Notes: a model not told the origin generated them from the sequence alone. A stretch of 64,000 nucleotides of DNA from Sulfitobacter sp. BSw21498 (GCF_006064855.1 NZ_CP040753.1:2708001-2772000); one strand, 5' to 3'. Positions 45,212 through 53,916 are shown, counted from the stretch's first letter. Program-made: numbers and translations.

Positions 45212-45562
45212 ATGACAGTGCATATCCATCCCTCACACCCGCAGAACGAACGCGCGCCCGAGCAGGTTTCCTTTCACCGGACCGAACTTGGCCCGATCCT
45301 GTCGCTTTACGGCCGAATGGTCGCGGCGGGTGAATGGCGCGACTATGGCATCTCTTTGCTGCGAGAGGTTGCTGTGTTTTCGATCTTTCGCAGGACCGCC
45401 GAGATACCACTGTACCGCATCGAGAAGCGCCCCAAGTTGCGGATGAAACAGGGGATGTACGCAGTCATTGGTGCCAACGGGCAAGTGCTGCGGCGCGGTC
45501 AGGACCTTGCCTCCGTGCTGCGGGTGCTCGAGCGCAAGATGATCCGTTCGGTAGACAACTAA
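45212..45562 (+). CDS. DUF2794 domain protein
   Basis: The 116-residue protein matches DUF2794: VSFHRTELGPILSLYGRMVAAGEWRDYGIS, FSIFRRTAEIPLYRIEKRPKLR and QGMYAVIGANGQVLRRGQDL. It is a small basic soluble protein of unknown function, very widely conserved in Alphaproteobacteria. I use the ATG at 45212; a frame to 45182 exists. It is a single gene, divergent from paaI-paaK and ending 31 bases before the minus-strand NlpC gene ends. Confidence 0.92.
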   Translation: MTVHIHPSHPQNERAPEQVSFHRTELGPILSLYGRMVAAGEWRDYGISLLREVAVFSIFRRTAEIPLYRIEKRPKLRMKQGMYAVIGANGQVLRRGQDLASVLRVLERKMIRSVDN

Positions 45563-45593
45563 CCGATCGCGTGCGCGGTAACCGGGGATGGAT

Positions 45594-46403
45594 CTAAGGC
45601 CATTTGGAAGGGCTTAGGCGTTTGTGTCCGGTCAGCGGGCCGTCGATTTTGGCGATACGTGTCAACGCGTCCTGAACGGGTTCGCGTGTGACGGCCATGT
45701 GATGCGCGTTTGCGTGGATCATCGTGGTGGGGTCAAGCACGAGTGCGACATGACCTTTCCAGAACAGCAGATCATTGCGCCGGATATCGCGGGGGGTATG
45801 GCTTGAATCGGGCACGGGGTCGGCAAAGCTGGACTGCTGTTGGTCACTGTCGCCGGGGCAAGGAATGCCGCAGGCAAGGAAAGCGGCCTGCACGAGGCCC
45901 GAGCAATCGATCCCCCAGCGGCTGTTCCCCCCCCACAAATATGGCGTGCCCAAAAACATCTCGGCCACGGCGGCGGGATCGCTAAAGTGGTGCGGCAGCG
46001 GCGCAAGATGTTGGGTCGGGATATAGCCGAGCGCGGTTTGCGCAAACCGGCCTTCTGTCTGGGTCACGGCAACACGGCTGCCAAAGCTGAGCGCACTGAC
46101 ATCGGGTGATTTCAGGTCGGCGTGGGCATAGGCGTGGGTGGCCGGTGCGGTCACGACATGGGTTGGTGTGGTCACAGGGCCGATGGCAGTTTCGTTGACA
46201 TAGCCGCAGTAGCTATCCTTGGTCAGTTGCACATAGGCGCTGCCGTTGACGCGATCCAGCACGGTCAGCATCTCACCGTAGAGCGCCTGCCGGTCGCGGG
46301 GGCAAGTCGGGCTGCGGTCAAGATCGGTGACCGGCACGATGATTTGCGCCGTAGTTTTCTGGGTGATGAGCGCGGGGTTGGGAGACAGACGGCGGTCGGT
46401 CAT
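45594..46403 (-). CDS. NlpC/P60 (C40) peptidase with SH3-like domains
   Basis: The 269-residue protein has SH3b-like beta repeats (about 20-135, with Tyr-Gly-Glu and GYVNE turns) then an NlpC/P60 domain with nucleophile Cys167 (WGIDCSGLVQAAF), His218 (GHVALVLD) and a third polar residue near His230. Such enzymes cut D-gamma-Glu-DAP bonds in muropeptides. There is no signal peptide, so it is probably cytosolic and acts in muropeptide recycling, which suits coupling by a 4-base overlap to the M17 aminopeptidase gene upstream. Confidence 0.92.
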   Translation of the reverse strand: MTDRRLSPNPALITQKTTAQIIVPVTDLDRSPTCPRDRQALYGEMLTVLDRVNGSAYVQLTKDSYCGYVNETAIGPVTTPTHVVTAPATHAYAHADLKSPDVSALSFGSRVAVTQTEGRFAQTALGYIPTQHLAPLPHHFSDPAAVAEMFLGTPYLWGGNSRWGIDCSGLVQAAFLACGIPCPGDSDQQQSSFADPVPDSSHTPRDIRRNDLLFWKGHVALVLDPTTMIHANAHHMAVTREPVQDALTRIAKIDGPLTGHKRLSPSKWP

Positions 46404-47782
46404 TTGGATAGAAACGTCCCAAGGCTGGCATGTAGCGCACGGGTTGCCTGTCCGACGCCGCCTTTGGCGCGGGCGGGCGCTGCGGCGGGTTGCCAGCCAT
46501 AGATGTCGAAATGCGCGTAAGGGCTGTCGGTGACAAAGCGACGCAAGAAAAGGGCCGCCGTGATGCAGCCCGCGAACCCGCCCGAGGGGGCGTTATCCAG
46601 ATCGGCGATGCCGGGTTCGATCAATGGTTCGTAGGGCGCGTGGAACGGCATGCGCCAGACGGGGTCCGCCTGCGTGACCGCGGCGGTTTCAAGTGCGGCG
46701 ATGAAATCGGGGTCATCGCTGAAATAGGGCGCAAGATCAGGACCCACAGCGACCCGCGCGGCACCGGTCAACGTCGCCATAGAGATGATCTGGTCGGGTT
46801 TGTCCTCATCCGCCAGTGCGAGTGCATCGGCCAGCACCAACCGCCCTTCGGCATCGGTATTGTTGATTTCGACCGTGAGGCCCTTGCGTGATGTCAGGAT
46901 ATCCTGCGGGCGGAAGGCATTGCCGGAGACCGAATTTTCAACAGCGGGAATCAGCACGCGTAGCTGCACGTCCATTCCCGTGGCCATGATCATATGCGCC
47001 AGCCCCAGCACCGCTGCCGCACCGCCCATGTCCTTTTTCATCAGACCTATCGAAGCGCCCGGCTTCAGGTTCAGCCCGCCGGTATCAAAGCAGACGCCTT
47101 TGCCGACAAGCGTCAGTGTCTTGCCGCTGTTGCCCCAGTTCATATCAATCAGGCGGGGTGCGCGGTCGGCGGCGCGGCCCACGGTGTGGATCAGGGGAAG
47201 GTTCTGGGTCAGCAGATCGTCGCCGGTGATCACAGTGATGCGGGCCCCGTGTCGGTCAGCAAGCTTGCGCGCGGCGTCTTCCAGATCGGGCGGCCCCATA
47301 TCAGAGGCAGGCGTGTTGATCAGATCGCGGGTCAGCATTTCCCCTTCGGCGAGGGCGCGGATGTGATCGGCGTCAACTCCGTCTGGCGCGACAAGGCGTG
47401 CGGCCATCGGCGATTGCGTGGCGTAACGGTCGAACCGGTATGAGGCGAGCAACCAACCCAGCGTTTCAACGGCCAAGTCAGCCGGGGATAGGTCGGCGTG
47501 TAGCGCATAGTCACCCTTGGGCAGCTTGGCCGCGGCCCCTGCAAGATGAAAGCGCCCCCGTGTGCGGCTGTTGGCTGTGCCATACCCCGCCAGCGCCATG
47601 CGAAGCGACCCGTCATCGCCCGGCAGCGTCAGGGCCTGTCCCAAGGCACCGGTGAACCCCTGCACCTCGACCCATTTACGCACTGCGGCGGGCTGGCCGT
47701 CGAGCCAGCCTGGCAGGGCGTCGCACCCGATCAGATGAAGCGGAATCGCAGAGGCGGTGGGATCGGCGAAGAGAGCGGGCAT
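46400..47782 (-). CDS. M17 leucyl aminopeptidase family protein
   Basis: The 460-residue protein has the M17 core: VGKGVCFDTGGLNLKP, MKKDMGGAAAVLG, and the signature NNTDAEGRLVLADAL, all with the expected two-metal ligands. The N-domain is divergent from PepA, and the length fits the short PepB-like group. It is cytosolic and cleaves N-terminal residues from peptides. It is coded directly before, and overlaps, the NlpC/P60 gene, so the two may degrade peptides released from peptidoglycan (inference). Confidence 0.93.
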   Translation of the reverse strand: MPALFADPTASAIPLHLIGCDALPGWLDGQPAAVRKWVEVQGFTGALGQALTLPGDDGSLRMALAGYGTANSRTRGRFHLAGAAAKLPKGDYALHADLSPADLAVETLGWLLASYRFDRYATQSPMAARLVAPDGVDADHIRALAEGEMLTRDLINTPASDMGPPDLEDAARKLADRHGARITVITGDDLLTQNLPLIHTVGRAADRAPRLIDMNWGNSGKTLTLVGKGVCFDTGGLNLKPGASIGLMKKDMGGAAAVLGLAHMIMATGMDVQLRVLIPAVENSVSGNAFRPQDILTSRKGLTVEINNTDAEGRLVLADALALADEDKPDQIISMATLTGAARVAVGPDLAPYFSDDPDFIAALETAAVTQADPVWRMPFHAPYEPLIEPGIADLDNAPSGGFAGCITAALFLRRFVTDSPYAHFDIYGWQPAAAPARAKGGVGQATRALHASLGTFLSK

Positions 47783-47849
47783 GGGGCAAGGCCTTTCGTG
47801 CGTGGTATTCGCCCGCAGCCTAGACGTATCCTGTGCCGCTGCAAGCCCG

Positions 47850-48227
47850 TCAAAGGGGGAAGTCCTGCGTGTCCCAAATCGCGGTCAGCGACCGGTCGCC
47901 GATGCGGATCAACCGCGTCAGCGTCGCGCCAATGGCAACCGGGCTGGTCTGGTCTATCGCGCAGATGACATTCCCCGCGACATGCGCCAGTTTTTCCAGC
48001 CCGACCTGTTCGGCAATCGCGATCAGGGATCGGCAGTTTTTACGCAGTTCGGGCCAGTTGGACGCTTGGTATAGGCGATTGCAATGTGACATGCGCAGGG
48101 CCAATTCCTCCATCGCGCGGCAAACCACATCCTCGGCCCCTGTTTCGCCCAGTTGGTCATATAAAATACCCAGACGTTCCTGATCTACGCGGACTTGTTC
48201 GACTGGCCGCATTTGCAATACATACAT
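47850..48227 (-). CDS. HPt-like protein lacking the phospho-acceptor histidine
   Basis: The 125-residue, all-helical protein resembles a histidine phosphotransfer (HPt) four-helix bundle: helix text RLGILYDQLGETGAEDVVCRAMEEL and then CRSLIAIAEQVGLEKLAHVAG, which lines up with the HPt motif A-H-x-L-K-G-S-S-x-x-x-G if Arg66 stands at the His position and Ile69 at the Lys. It therefore cannot carry phosphate in the normal way and may act as a binding partner or inhibitor. The ATG at 48227 has GAGG 8 bases upstream; a GTG at 48236 is also possible. The family link is by eye and should be taken with care. Confidence 0.6.
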   Translation of the reverse strand: MYVLQMRPVEQVRVDQERLGILYDQLGETGAEDVVCRAMEELALRMSHCNRLYQASNWPELRKNCRSLIAIAEQVGLEKLAHVAGNVICAIDQTSPVAIGATLTRLIRIGDRSLTAIWDTQDFPL

Positions 48228-48376
48228 TCGTGTCACCTCATCATAACGCCCCCACAGCGCATCGGCACTATGTCGGCCAAATGATGTCCAGTTCGTTAAC
48301 GGCCGCGTGCGTTTTCGCTCGAATACGATGCGAATTCAGGGTATTTCGGTTAAAATTTAGTAAAGGCGAGACACAG

Positions 48377-49027
48377 ATGGATAAGGCGAAACCGCTCCCG
48401 AATTACCTGGTTCAGCGCTATCTCGGTTGGAAAGCAACCAGTTACGCTGAAAACGAGTCGTGGTACCGACGGTTGGCCAGCGACGGGCAGCATCCCCGTG
48501 CGATGATCATTTCATGCTGCGACAGCCGAGTTCATGTGACGTCAATCTTTGGCGCAGATCAGGGTGAATTTTTTATTCACCGTAATATCGCCAACTTGGT
48601 GCCACCTTATCAGCCCGACGGCCAGCAGCACGGTACCTCTGCCGCGGTTGAATATGCGGTTCAGGCGTTGAAAGTTGCGCATGTAATCGTGCTGGGCCAT
48701 TCCAGCTGTGGCGGTGTTCAGGGCTGTCTGGATATGTGTCAGGGCAATGCTCCGGCACTGGACGCCAAAGACAGTTTTGTCGGACGGTGGATGGATATCC
48801 TGCGCCCGAAATACGAAGTTGTCGCGGATATCGAAGACCCGAAAGAGCAGGCGCGCCAGCTTGAGAAACACGCTGTTATGACTTCGCTTGAAAACCTGAT
48901 GACGTTCCCCTTTGTGGCCGAGCAGGTCAATGCGGGCGAGCTGACATTGCACGGACTGTGGCACAACATCGGCGAAGGCGGGCTGGAATGCTATAGCGCC
49001 GACAAGAAGATGTTCCGGCCGGTATAA
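48377..49027 (+). CDS. Beta-class carbonic anhydrase
   Basis: The 216-residue protein catalyses CO2 hydration. Zinc and active-site residues are visible: Cys47, Asp49, Arg51 in CCDSRV, and His108, Cys111 in GHSSCGGV. RNIANLVPPYQ is the usual substrate/dimer block. It has no signal peptide and is cytosolic; a role in supplying bicarbonate to carboxylases is likely. Start at ATG 48377; open frame extends to 48086 but is in the divergent gap and the upstream gene. The 150-base gap upstream is shared with the HPt-like gene. Confidence 0.95.
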   Translation: MDKAKPLPNYLVQRYLGWKATSYAENESWYRRLASDGQHPRAMIISCCDSRVHVTSIFGADQGEFFIHRNIANLVPPYQPDGQQHGTSAAVEYAVQALKVAHVIVLGHSSCGGVQGCLDMCQGNAPALDAKDSFVGRWMDILRPKYEVVADIEDPKEQARQLEKHAVMTSLENLMTFPFVAEQVNAGELTLHGLWHNIGEGGLECYSADKKMFRPV

Positions 49028-49067
49028 TGGACCAGCAAGGCCAGCGCGGTTTTGGCGGCGCTGACGT

Positions 49068-49667
49068 GTGATTGTTCCTGCGCTTTTACTGTTGGTGTCG
49101 ATCATTGGCACGGTTATCGCGACCTCCCAGCCTGTCTGGGGGGATCTCGTCTTGCTGGCGGGGCCAAGCGCCATCGCCAGCGCGATCTTGCTGCTGCGCG
49201 AAGCGCGGGTCTGGCTGGCGGGTCAGTCCCGGCGCAGTGCCCGCGGGGCGGTGGTGATCGACGGGTCAAACGTCATGTACTGGTGGGGCGGCACGCCGTC
49301 GATCGCGCCAGTGCAGGATGTGGTGCGCACCCTGACGCACCTTGGTTTCAAGACGGGCGTGGTGTTCGATGCAAACGCAGGGTACCTGCTGACGAATGCC
49401 TTTAAGGACGATGCGGCGCTTGCGGCGATGCTCAAGCTGCCGGTGGATCAGGTGATGGTCGTACCGAGCGGCTCTCCGGCGGATCCGTATATCCTGACCG
49501 CTGCGCGCGAGATGGGGGCCGTCGTGGTCACAAATGATCGCTACCGTGACTGGGCAGAGGATTTCCCCGAAGTGCTGGGTCACGGGCATCTGATCAAAGG
49601 CGGGTACCGGCAACAAAAACTGTGGTTTGATTTTGCGACCGTGTCAGACGCGCATAACGCTGCATGA
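49068..49667 (+). CDS. Membrane-anchored NYN-domain protein
   Basis: The 199-residue protein (GTG start at 49068) has two N-terminal membrane helices (about 2-20 and 26-44) and then a NYN/PIN-like nuclease domain of the Zc3h12a type: VVIDGSNVMYW (Asp65, Asn68), TGVVFDANAGY, DPYILTAAREMGAVVVTNDRYRDW. The conserved acidic residues point to a metal-dependent ribonuclease. The domain would face the cytoplasm, so it could cut RNA at the membrane (inference). It follows the carbonic anhydrase gene by 40 bases and ends at a strong terminator. Confidence 0.85.
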   Translation: MIVPALLLLVSIIGTVIATSQPVWGDLVLLAGPSAIASAILLLREARVWLAGQSRRSARGAVVIDGSNVMYWWGGTPSIAPVQDVVRTLTHLGFKTGVVFDANAGYLLTNAFKDDAALAAMLKLPVDQVMVVPSGSPADPYILTAAREMGAVVVTNDRYRDWAEDFPEVLGHGHLIKGGYRQQKLWFDFATVSDAHNAA

Positions 49668-49697
49668 GCCAAGGGTCGCCCGCCGGCAGTCGGACAT

Positions 49698-49733
49698 AAC
49701 AAAGGCCAGCGCATCGCACTGGCCTTTGTTTAA
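49698..49733. terminator. Bidirectional intrinsic terminator between the NYN gene and asd
   Basis: A perfect 12-base-pair stem (AACAAAGGCCAG with CTGGCCTTTGTT) closes a 9-base loop. A- and T-rich flanks on both sides let it serve both converging genes. Confidence 0.88.
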
Positions 49734-49748
49734 TTCAGGGTAGGGAGC

Positions 49749-50771
49749 TTAGCCCTTTTTCAGCACTTCGCGGCCCAGCAGTTCAGCGATCTGCACGGCG
49801 TTCAGCGCGGCACCCTTGCGAAGGTTGTCGCTCACGCACCACAGGTTCAGACCGTTATCGATCGTGCTGTCCTGACGGATACGGCTGATAAAGGTCGCGA
49901 AATCACCGGCACATTCAACGGGGGTGACATAGCCACCGTCTTCGCGCTTATCGATCACCATGATGCCGGGGGCTTCGCGCAGGATGTCGCGGGCCTCGTT
50001 CTCGTCAAGATGGTCCTCGAATTCGATGTTGATCGATTCGGCGTGGCCAACAAAGACGGGGACGCGCACGCAGGTCGCTGTGACCTTGATTTTGGGATCG
50101 ATGATTTTCTTCGTCTCAACCATCATCTTCCACTCTTCTTTCGTGTCGCCGCTGTCCATAAAGACGTCGATATGCGGGATCACGTTAAAGGCGATCTGCT
50201 TGGTGAACTTGCGCGGCGGCTTGCTGTCGGTGGGGTTATAGATCGACTTGGTCTGGTCCCACAGCTCGTCCATCCCGTCCTTGCCCGAACCGGACACCGA
50301 CTGGTAGGTCGACACGACAACACGTTTGATCGTGGCGCGGTCGTGCAGCGGCTTAAGCGCGACAACCATCTGCGCGGTAGAGCAGTTCGGGTTCGCGATG
50401 ATGTTTTTCTTGGCGTAATCGTGGATCGCGTGGGCGTTCACCTCTGGTACGATCAACGGGATATCCGGATCGTAGCGGTACAGCGAAGAGTTATCGATCA
50501 CGACACAACCGGCCTTGGCAGCCTTGGGCGCGTATTTCTTTGTCGCCTCTGACCCGACGGCAAACAGCGCCATATCCCAGCCCGTAAAGTCGAACGTATC
50601 CAAGTCTTTCGTCTTGAGTGTCTTATCGCCAAAGCTGACTTCGGATCCCATAGACTTGCGCGAAGCAAGAGCCACGATTTCATCTACAGGGAAGTGGCGC
50701 TCGGCCAGAATGTTCAGCATTTCACGGCCCACATTACCTGTGGCACCCGCGATGACGACGCGATAACCCAT
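49749..50771 (-). CDS. asd: Aspartate-semialdehyde dehydrogenase
   Basis: Asd reduces aspartyl phosphate to aspartate semialdehyde for lysine/DAP, threonine and methionine synthesis. The 340-residue protein has the NADP-binding GATGNVGREML, SVSGSGKDGMDEL, the catalytic Cys130 in NPNCSTAQ, and VRVPVFVGHAESINIEF. Complete. It stands alone; the terminator at 49.7 kb follows its stop, and 76 bases separate its start from the MFS gene end. Confidence 0.97.
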   Translation of the reverse strand: MGYRVVIAGATGNVGREMLNILAERHFPVDEIVALASRKSMGSEVSFGDKTLKTKDLDTFDFTGWDMALFAVGSEATKKYAPKAAKAGCVVIDNSSLYRYDPDIPLIVPEVNAHAIHDYAKKNIIANPNCSTAQMVVALKPLHDRATIKRVVVSTYQSVSGSGKDGMDELWDQTKSIYNPTDSKPPRKFTKQIAFNVIPHIDVFMDSGDTKEEWKMMVETKKIIDPKIKVTATCVRVPVFVGHAESINIEFEDHLDENEARDILREAPGIMVIDKREDGGYVTPVECAGDFATFISRIRQDSTIDNGLNLWCVSDNLRKGAALNAVQIAELLGREVLKKG

Positions 50772-50847
50772 CTTAAAACTCCAATACTAAAATGTGATGG
50801 TGCGGGCCTCTTATACCGCTTGGGGGCGCGGGGGAAGGGGTCGTGGC

Positions 50848-52023
50848 CTATTCACCTGCGTCACGCGAAAACAGATAGACAAACAGACCCGCCGCCATGA
50901 GCGCGGCAAACAGGGTAAATATCATCACATAAGGGGCCTGAGCCGTGACAGCGGGCTGGCTGGCTGCATAGACGCGGCCCGACAGAAACTGCGCCACGCC
51001 GACGCCGCCGATGCTGCACAGGTTCAGCAGGGTCATGCCGCGCCCGATTAACTGCGGTGGCATAAAGCTGCGCCCATGCGCGATGATCACTGCATATGTC
51101 GCGCCAAAAAGACCGATCGCCGCCATCAAGGCTGTGGCAAGGATGATGCCGCTGTCGGGGAACATCACAAGAGCGATCAGTGTAAGAAGGTTGAGCGCAG
51201 TGCCCCCGATGATCACCCACTTTGTGCTGCCGATAAAGCGGTCCAGCGGGCCGTAGGCAAGGCTGCCAGCTACCATCGCGATCCCCATTAGTAGGGTAGC
51301 CCACCCGATTTGATGGGCATTCGCGCCAAAGACGTCCTCGAAATAGGGGCCGATCCAAAGCCCGCGCAACGCGCCGACCTGGGCGTAGCTGACGCTCATG
51401 ATCGGGAAAATGAACCACAGTGCTTTGATCTTAAAGACGCCAAGCAGGCTGCCACGTTGTTCCCCTTCGGGGGTGGCGGGGTCGCGCACGACACACCAGA
51501 TGCCAATCGCCGTCAGCGTCGTGATGGTGCAAAGCCCCCAAAGCGCGGCGCGCCAGCCGATCGTTTCAGCCGCAATCGCCATTGGATAGGATGCCACGAG
51601 GTTCCCGAATGTGCCGACCCCCACCATGACAGACGCCAGCACGACAAAACGGCCCGGCGCAAATTCACGCGCGAAGATATAGTAGGCCGCCATCAGCACC
51701 GGCGCGCAACCGATCCCGATCAGCACCATCGCCAGATTGATATGCAGCGGCTGCGTTGCCACCGCAAAAAGCGCAGCCCCGCCCCCACCGCCAATCAGCA
51801 GCAGGCTGGCCGCCGTGCGCCGTGGCCCGACTGTATCCAGCGCCCAACCAACGGGCAGTTGCATCGCCGCAAAGGAAAAGAACCACAGCCCCGACGCAAA
51901 GGCGAGGTCTTCGGGCGTGGCCCCCAGATCGACCCGCAAAGAGGGGCTGAGCACGGCCAGAAAGGCGCGGAAAAACTGGCTGAGCACATAGCCCAACCCC
52001 AACAGGGCGATCCCGCGCATCAT
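50848..52023 (-). CDS. MFS transporter
   Basis: The 391-residue protein has 12 helices and classical MFS outlines (FFRAFLAVLSPSLRVDLG, then GWALDTVGPRRTAASLLL as the loop 2-3 motif). It begins with tandem ATGs at 52023 and 52020; the stop of the upstream aldolase gene lies between them (ATGATG), so the genes are coupled. Coupling to an HpaI-type aldolase suggests uptake of an acid that the aldolase or its pathway uses (inference); the actual substrate is unknown. Confidence 0.88.
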   Translation of the reverse strand: MMRGIALLGLGYVLSQFFRAFLAVLSPSLRVDLGATPEDLAFASGLWFFSFAAMQLPVGWALDTVGPRRTAASLLLIGGGGGAALFAVATQPLHINLAMVLIGIGCAPVLMAAYYIFAREFAPGRFVVLASVMVGVGTFGNLVASYPMAIAAETIGWRAALWGLCTITTLTAIGIWCVVRDPATPEGEQRGSLLGVFKIKALWFIFPIMSVSYAQVGALRGLWIGPYFEDVFGANAHQIGWATLLMGIAMVAGSLAYGPLDRFIGSTKWVIIGGTALNLLTLIALVMFPDSGIILATALMAAIGLFGATYAVIIAHGRSFMPPQLIGRGMTLLNLCSIGGVGVAQFLSGRVYAASQPAVTAQAPYVMIFTLFAALMAAGLFVYLFSRDAGE

Positions 52024-52796
52024 TTCAGGGTATCACGCCATTTGCCCGCAAGCGCTTGGGCCGCGTGGCTAAGGATCAACACATCGGCCCCGACCGCGAC
52101 AAACTGCGCCCCTGCCTCTAGGGCATCGCGGGTCATGTCGTCGTTGGTCGACAGGATGCCCGGCGCTTTACCCGCCGCGTGGATCTTGTGCAGCGCGGTC
52201 ATGATCGCGTCTTGCACTTCGGGGTGGAGCGCATTGCCCATATACCCCATATCCGCCGCCAGATCCGCGGGCCCGATGAACACCCCGTCGATCCCGTCAA
52301 TTTTCAGAATATCGTCGAGGTTCTCCAGCCCTTTAACGCTTTCAACCTGCACAAGCAGACAGATTTCGTCGTCCGCTGTGGTGCCATAATCCGCGATCTG
52401 CGAAAACCGTGCTGCGCGGGTCAGCGCATAGCCGACGCCGCGATCGCCATGAGGTGGGTAGGTGACGTCGCGCACCAGTTGGCGGGCCTGATCGACGTTG
52501 TCGACCATTGGCACCAGCAAAGTCTGCGCCCCGGCATCAAGCATCTGTTTGATCAGGTGGGTCTCGCCCACGGGGACGCGCACAACCGGATGGCTGTCTG
52601 ATGCTTCGAGCACCTGCAGCTGCGCCAAGATAGAGCGCAGGTCGTTGGGGGCGTGTTCGCCATCGATGACCAGCCAGTCGAAACCCGCAGTCCCCATCAG
52701 TTCAGCGCTATAGGTATCCGCAAGCCCCAGCCAGCAGCCAAAGACGGTATCGCCTTGTTTCAAAGCCTGTTTGAACGCGTTGAAGGGGGCTGGCAT
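52020..52796 (-). CDS. HpcH/HpaI aldolase family protein
   Basis: The 258-residue protein is a class II pyruvate aldolase of the HpaI group: VFGCWLGLADTYSAELMGTAGFDWLVIDGEHAPND at the start, VRVPVGE, LVPMVDNVDQARQLV and FIGPADLAADMGYMG carry the conserved Arg, Glu and Asp metal ligands. Relatives cleave 2-keto-3-deoxy acids or HHED into pyruvate and an aldehyde. Start: AAGGA is 8 bases before the ATG at 52796, but only 2 before the one at 52802, so I use 52796. It overlaps the MFS gene. Confidence 0.9.
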   Translation of the reverse strand: MPAPFNAFKQALKQGDTVFGCWLGLADTYSAELMGTAGFDWLVIDGEHAPNDLRSILAQLQVLEASDSHPVVRVPVGETHLIKQMLDAGAQTLLVPMVDNVDQARQLVRDVTYPPHGDRGVGYALTRAARFSQIADYGTTADDEICLLVQVESVKGLENLDDILKIDGIDGVFIGPADLAADMGYMGNALHPEVQDAIMTALHKIHAAGKAPGILSTNDDMTRDALEAGAQFVAVGADVLILSHAAQALAGKWRDTLK

Positions 52797-52920
52797 GGGC
52801 ATGATCCTTGGTGCTGTTTCAGCGTACCCTAGGGTCAAGCATTACGAAGTGTCCAGAGGGGGCGCTGCCCCCGTCGCGCGGGCGCGCCTCCCCCGGAGTT
52901 TAAAGGGCAAAATGAAGGGG

Positions 52921-53625
52921 TCAGATGACCTTGATTACATCCTTGTCGATGGCCAGCATGTAGCCGCGCCGCGCGATATTCTTGACCAGCAGTTCAGACA
53001 CGATCTGGTTGCCGAGCGTGTCGCGTAGACGTTTGATGCGCGTGGCCCCCGCCGCTTCGTCACAATCGGCGGCGGTCCGGCCTGAAATGACGCCTTCGAT
53101 TTCCGAGCCGGACAGGACGTCATCATCCATACGTGCTTCGGCGAGAACCGACATCGTCTCCATCGCGGCGGCGGTCAGTTTGAAACCGAGGTTATTGAGA
53201 TAGACGGTGTTCTCTTCGCGGCTGATCAGCAGGGAGTTCACCTGAATCCCCACCCGTTCGATCTGCGCCATGCGGCGGTTGAAGCCGACGAGCATGATCA
53301 GGAACACCAGCGCCGCGACCAGCATTGCGGTGGCAAAGACCAGCAGCACGATAATCACGATCCGGTAGCTCGACAGGGTTTCAGAGAAAGCCGTGCCCGA
53401 TTGCGCAAGGATTTCAAGCAGCTTGATTTCTGCCTGTGTGGTCAGATCGTCATTTTCGACAAAGATGCGTTCGACCTGTGCGTTAAAGGCGTTGGCGTCG
53501 GGCAGAGCCCACAGCAAAAGCCCCGCGCCGATCAGAATGATCGCCACGACGGCCGCGATACCACCGCCGACAAAACGTCCGCCCGTGCGCCGCATCTCAG
53601 AAGCGGAGGAAGTTTTTTCCGGCAC
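52921..53625 (-). CDS. Two-TM protein with C-terminal OmpR-type winged helix
   Basis: The 234-residue protein has membrane helices at about 20-41 and 88-114, a 45-residue external loop, and a cytoplasmic C-terminal part (131-226) that reads like an OmpR/PhoB winged helix: LLISREENTVYLNNLGFKLTAAAMETMSVL, a helix with EIEGVIS, a recognition-helix-like GATRIKRLRDTLG (192-204), then SELLVKNIARRGYMLAI as the wing. So it is a membrane-bound putative transcription regulator with the DNA domain at the C-terminus, the reverse of ToxR. GTG start at 53625 has AAGGAA 6 bases upstream, inside the previous gene, with which it overlaps by 29 bases. Confidence 0.65.
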   Translation of the reverse strand: MPEKTSSASEMRRTGGRFVGGGIAAVVAIILIGAGLLLWALPDANAFNAQVERIFVENDDLTTQAEIKLLEILAQSGTAFSETLSSYRIVIIVLLVFATAMLVAALVFLIMLVGFNRRMAQIERVGIQVNSLLISREENTVYLNNLGFKLTAAAMETMSVLAEARMDDDVLSGSEIEGVISGRTAADCDEAAGATRIKRLRDTLGNQIVSELLVKNIARRGYMLAIDKDVIKVI

Positions 53626-53890
53626 TCTCTTTCCTTTGGTTAAGCCCATCTTCGCCAAAGACAGAAACAACCGTCAGCAGCGTCCAGCCCTGTGCGGCCA
53701 AGCGTTTGGTCAGTTGTGACTGTGCCGTGGCGCGGCTGCAGTCACCAGATACTTGCGCCACACCATAATGCAGGCGCAAGGGGTTTTCCTGCTTGGCTTT
53801 ATAATCGGCAAAGCATTCTGCCGCTTGGGCAGAGGGGGCGGACAGGGCGAGCAGCCCCGCCGCGGCCAGGGAAAGGAGGATGTGTTTCAT
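53597..53890 (-). CDS. Small secreted protein with two cysteines
   Basis: The 97-residue protein has a clear signal peptide ([22 protein letters not shown], cleaved before AECF), and a mature part of about 74 residues with two cysteines (ECFADYKAKQ and SGDCSRATAQ) that could form a disulfide. No named family is recognised. The mature part looks like LRLHYGVAQVSGDCSRA and AAQGWTLLTVVSVF. It overlaps the start of the winged-helix gene, so the two are coupled, and the secreted protein might act with or on the external loop of the regulator (inference). There is little Shine-Dalgarno before the ATG. Confidence 0.72.
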   Translation of the reverse strand: MKHILLSLAAAGLLALSAPSAQAAECFADYKAKQENPLRLHYGVAQVSGDCSRATAQSQLTKRLAAQGWTLLTVVSVFGEDGLNQRKESAGKNFLRF

Positions 53891-53916
53891 GTATATAAGA
53901 CTGCGCTTATCCGGGC

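Noticed and set aside
48350..48364. TTAA-N7-TAAA before the carbonic anhydrase gene as a CtrA site
   Set aside because: The second half deviates and the stretch is simply AT-rich around a likely -10 region; too weak to list as a site.
51310..52389. Plus-strand frame of 359 codons opposite the MFS transporter and aldolase
   Set aside because: The translation is low-complexity, basic text without motifs; both minus-strand genes are well supported.
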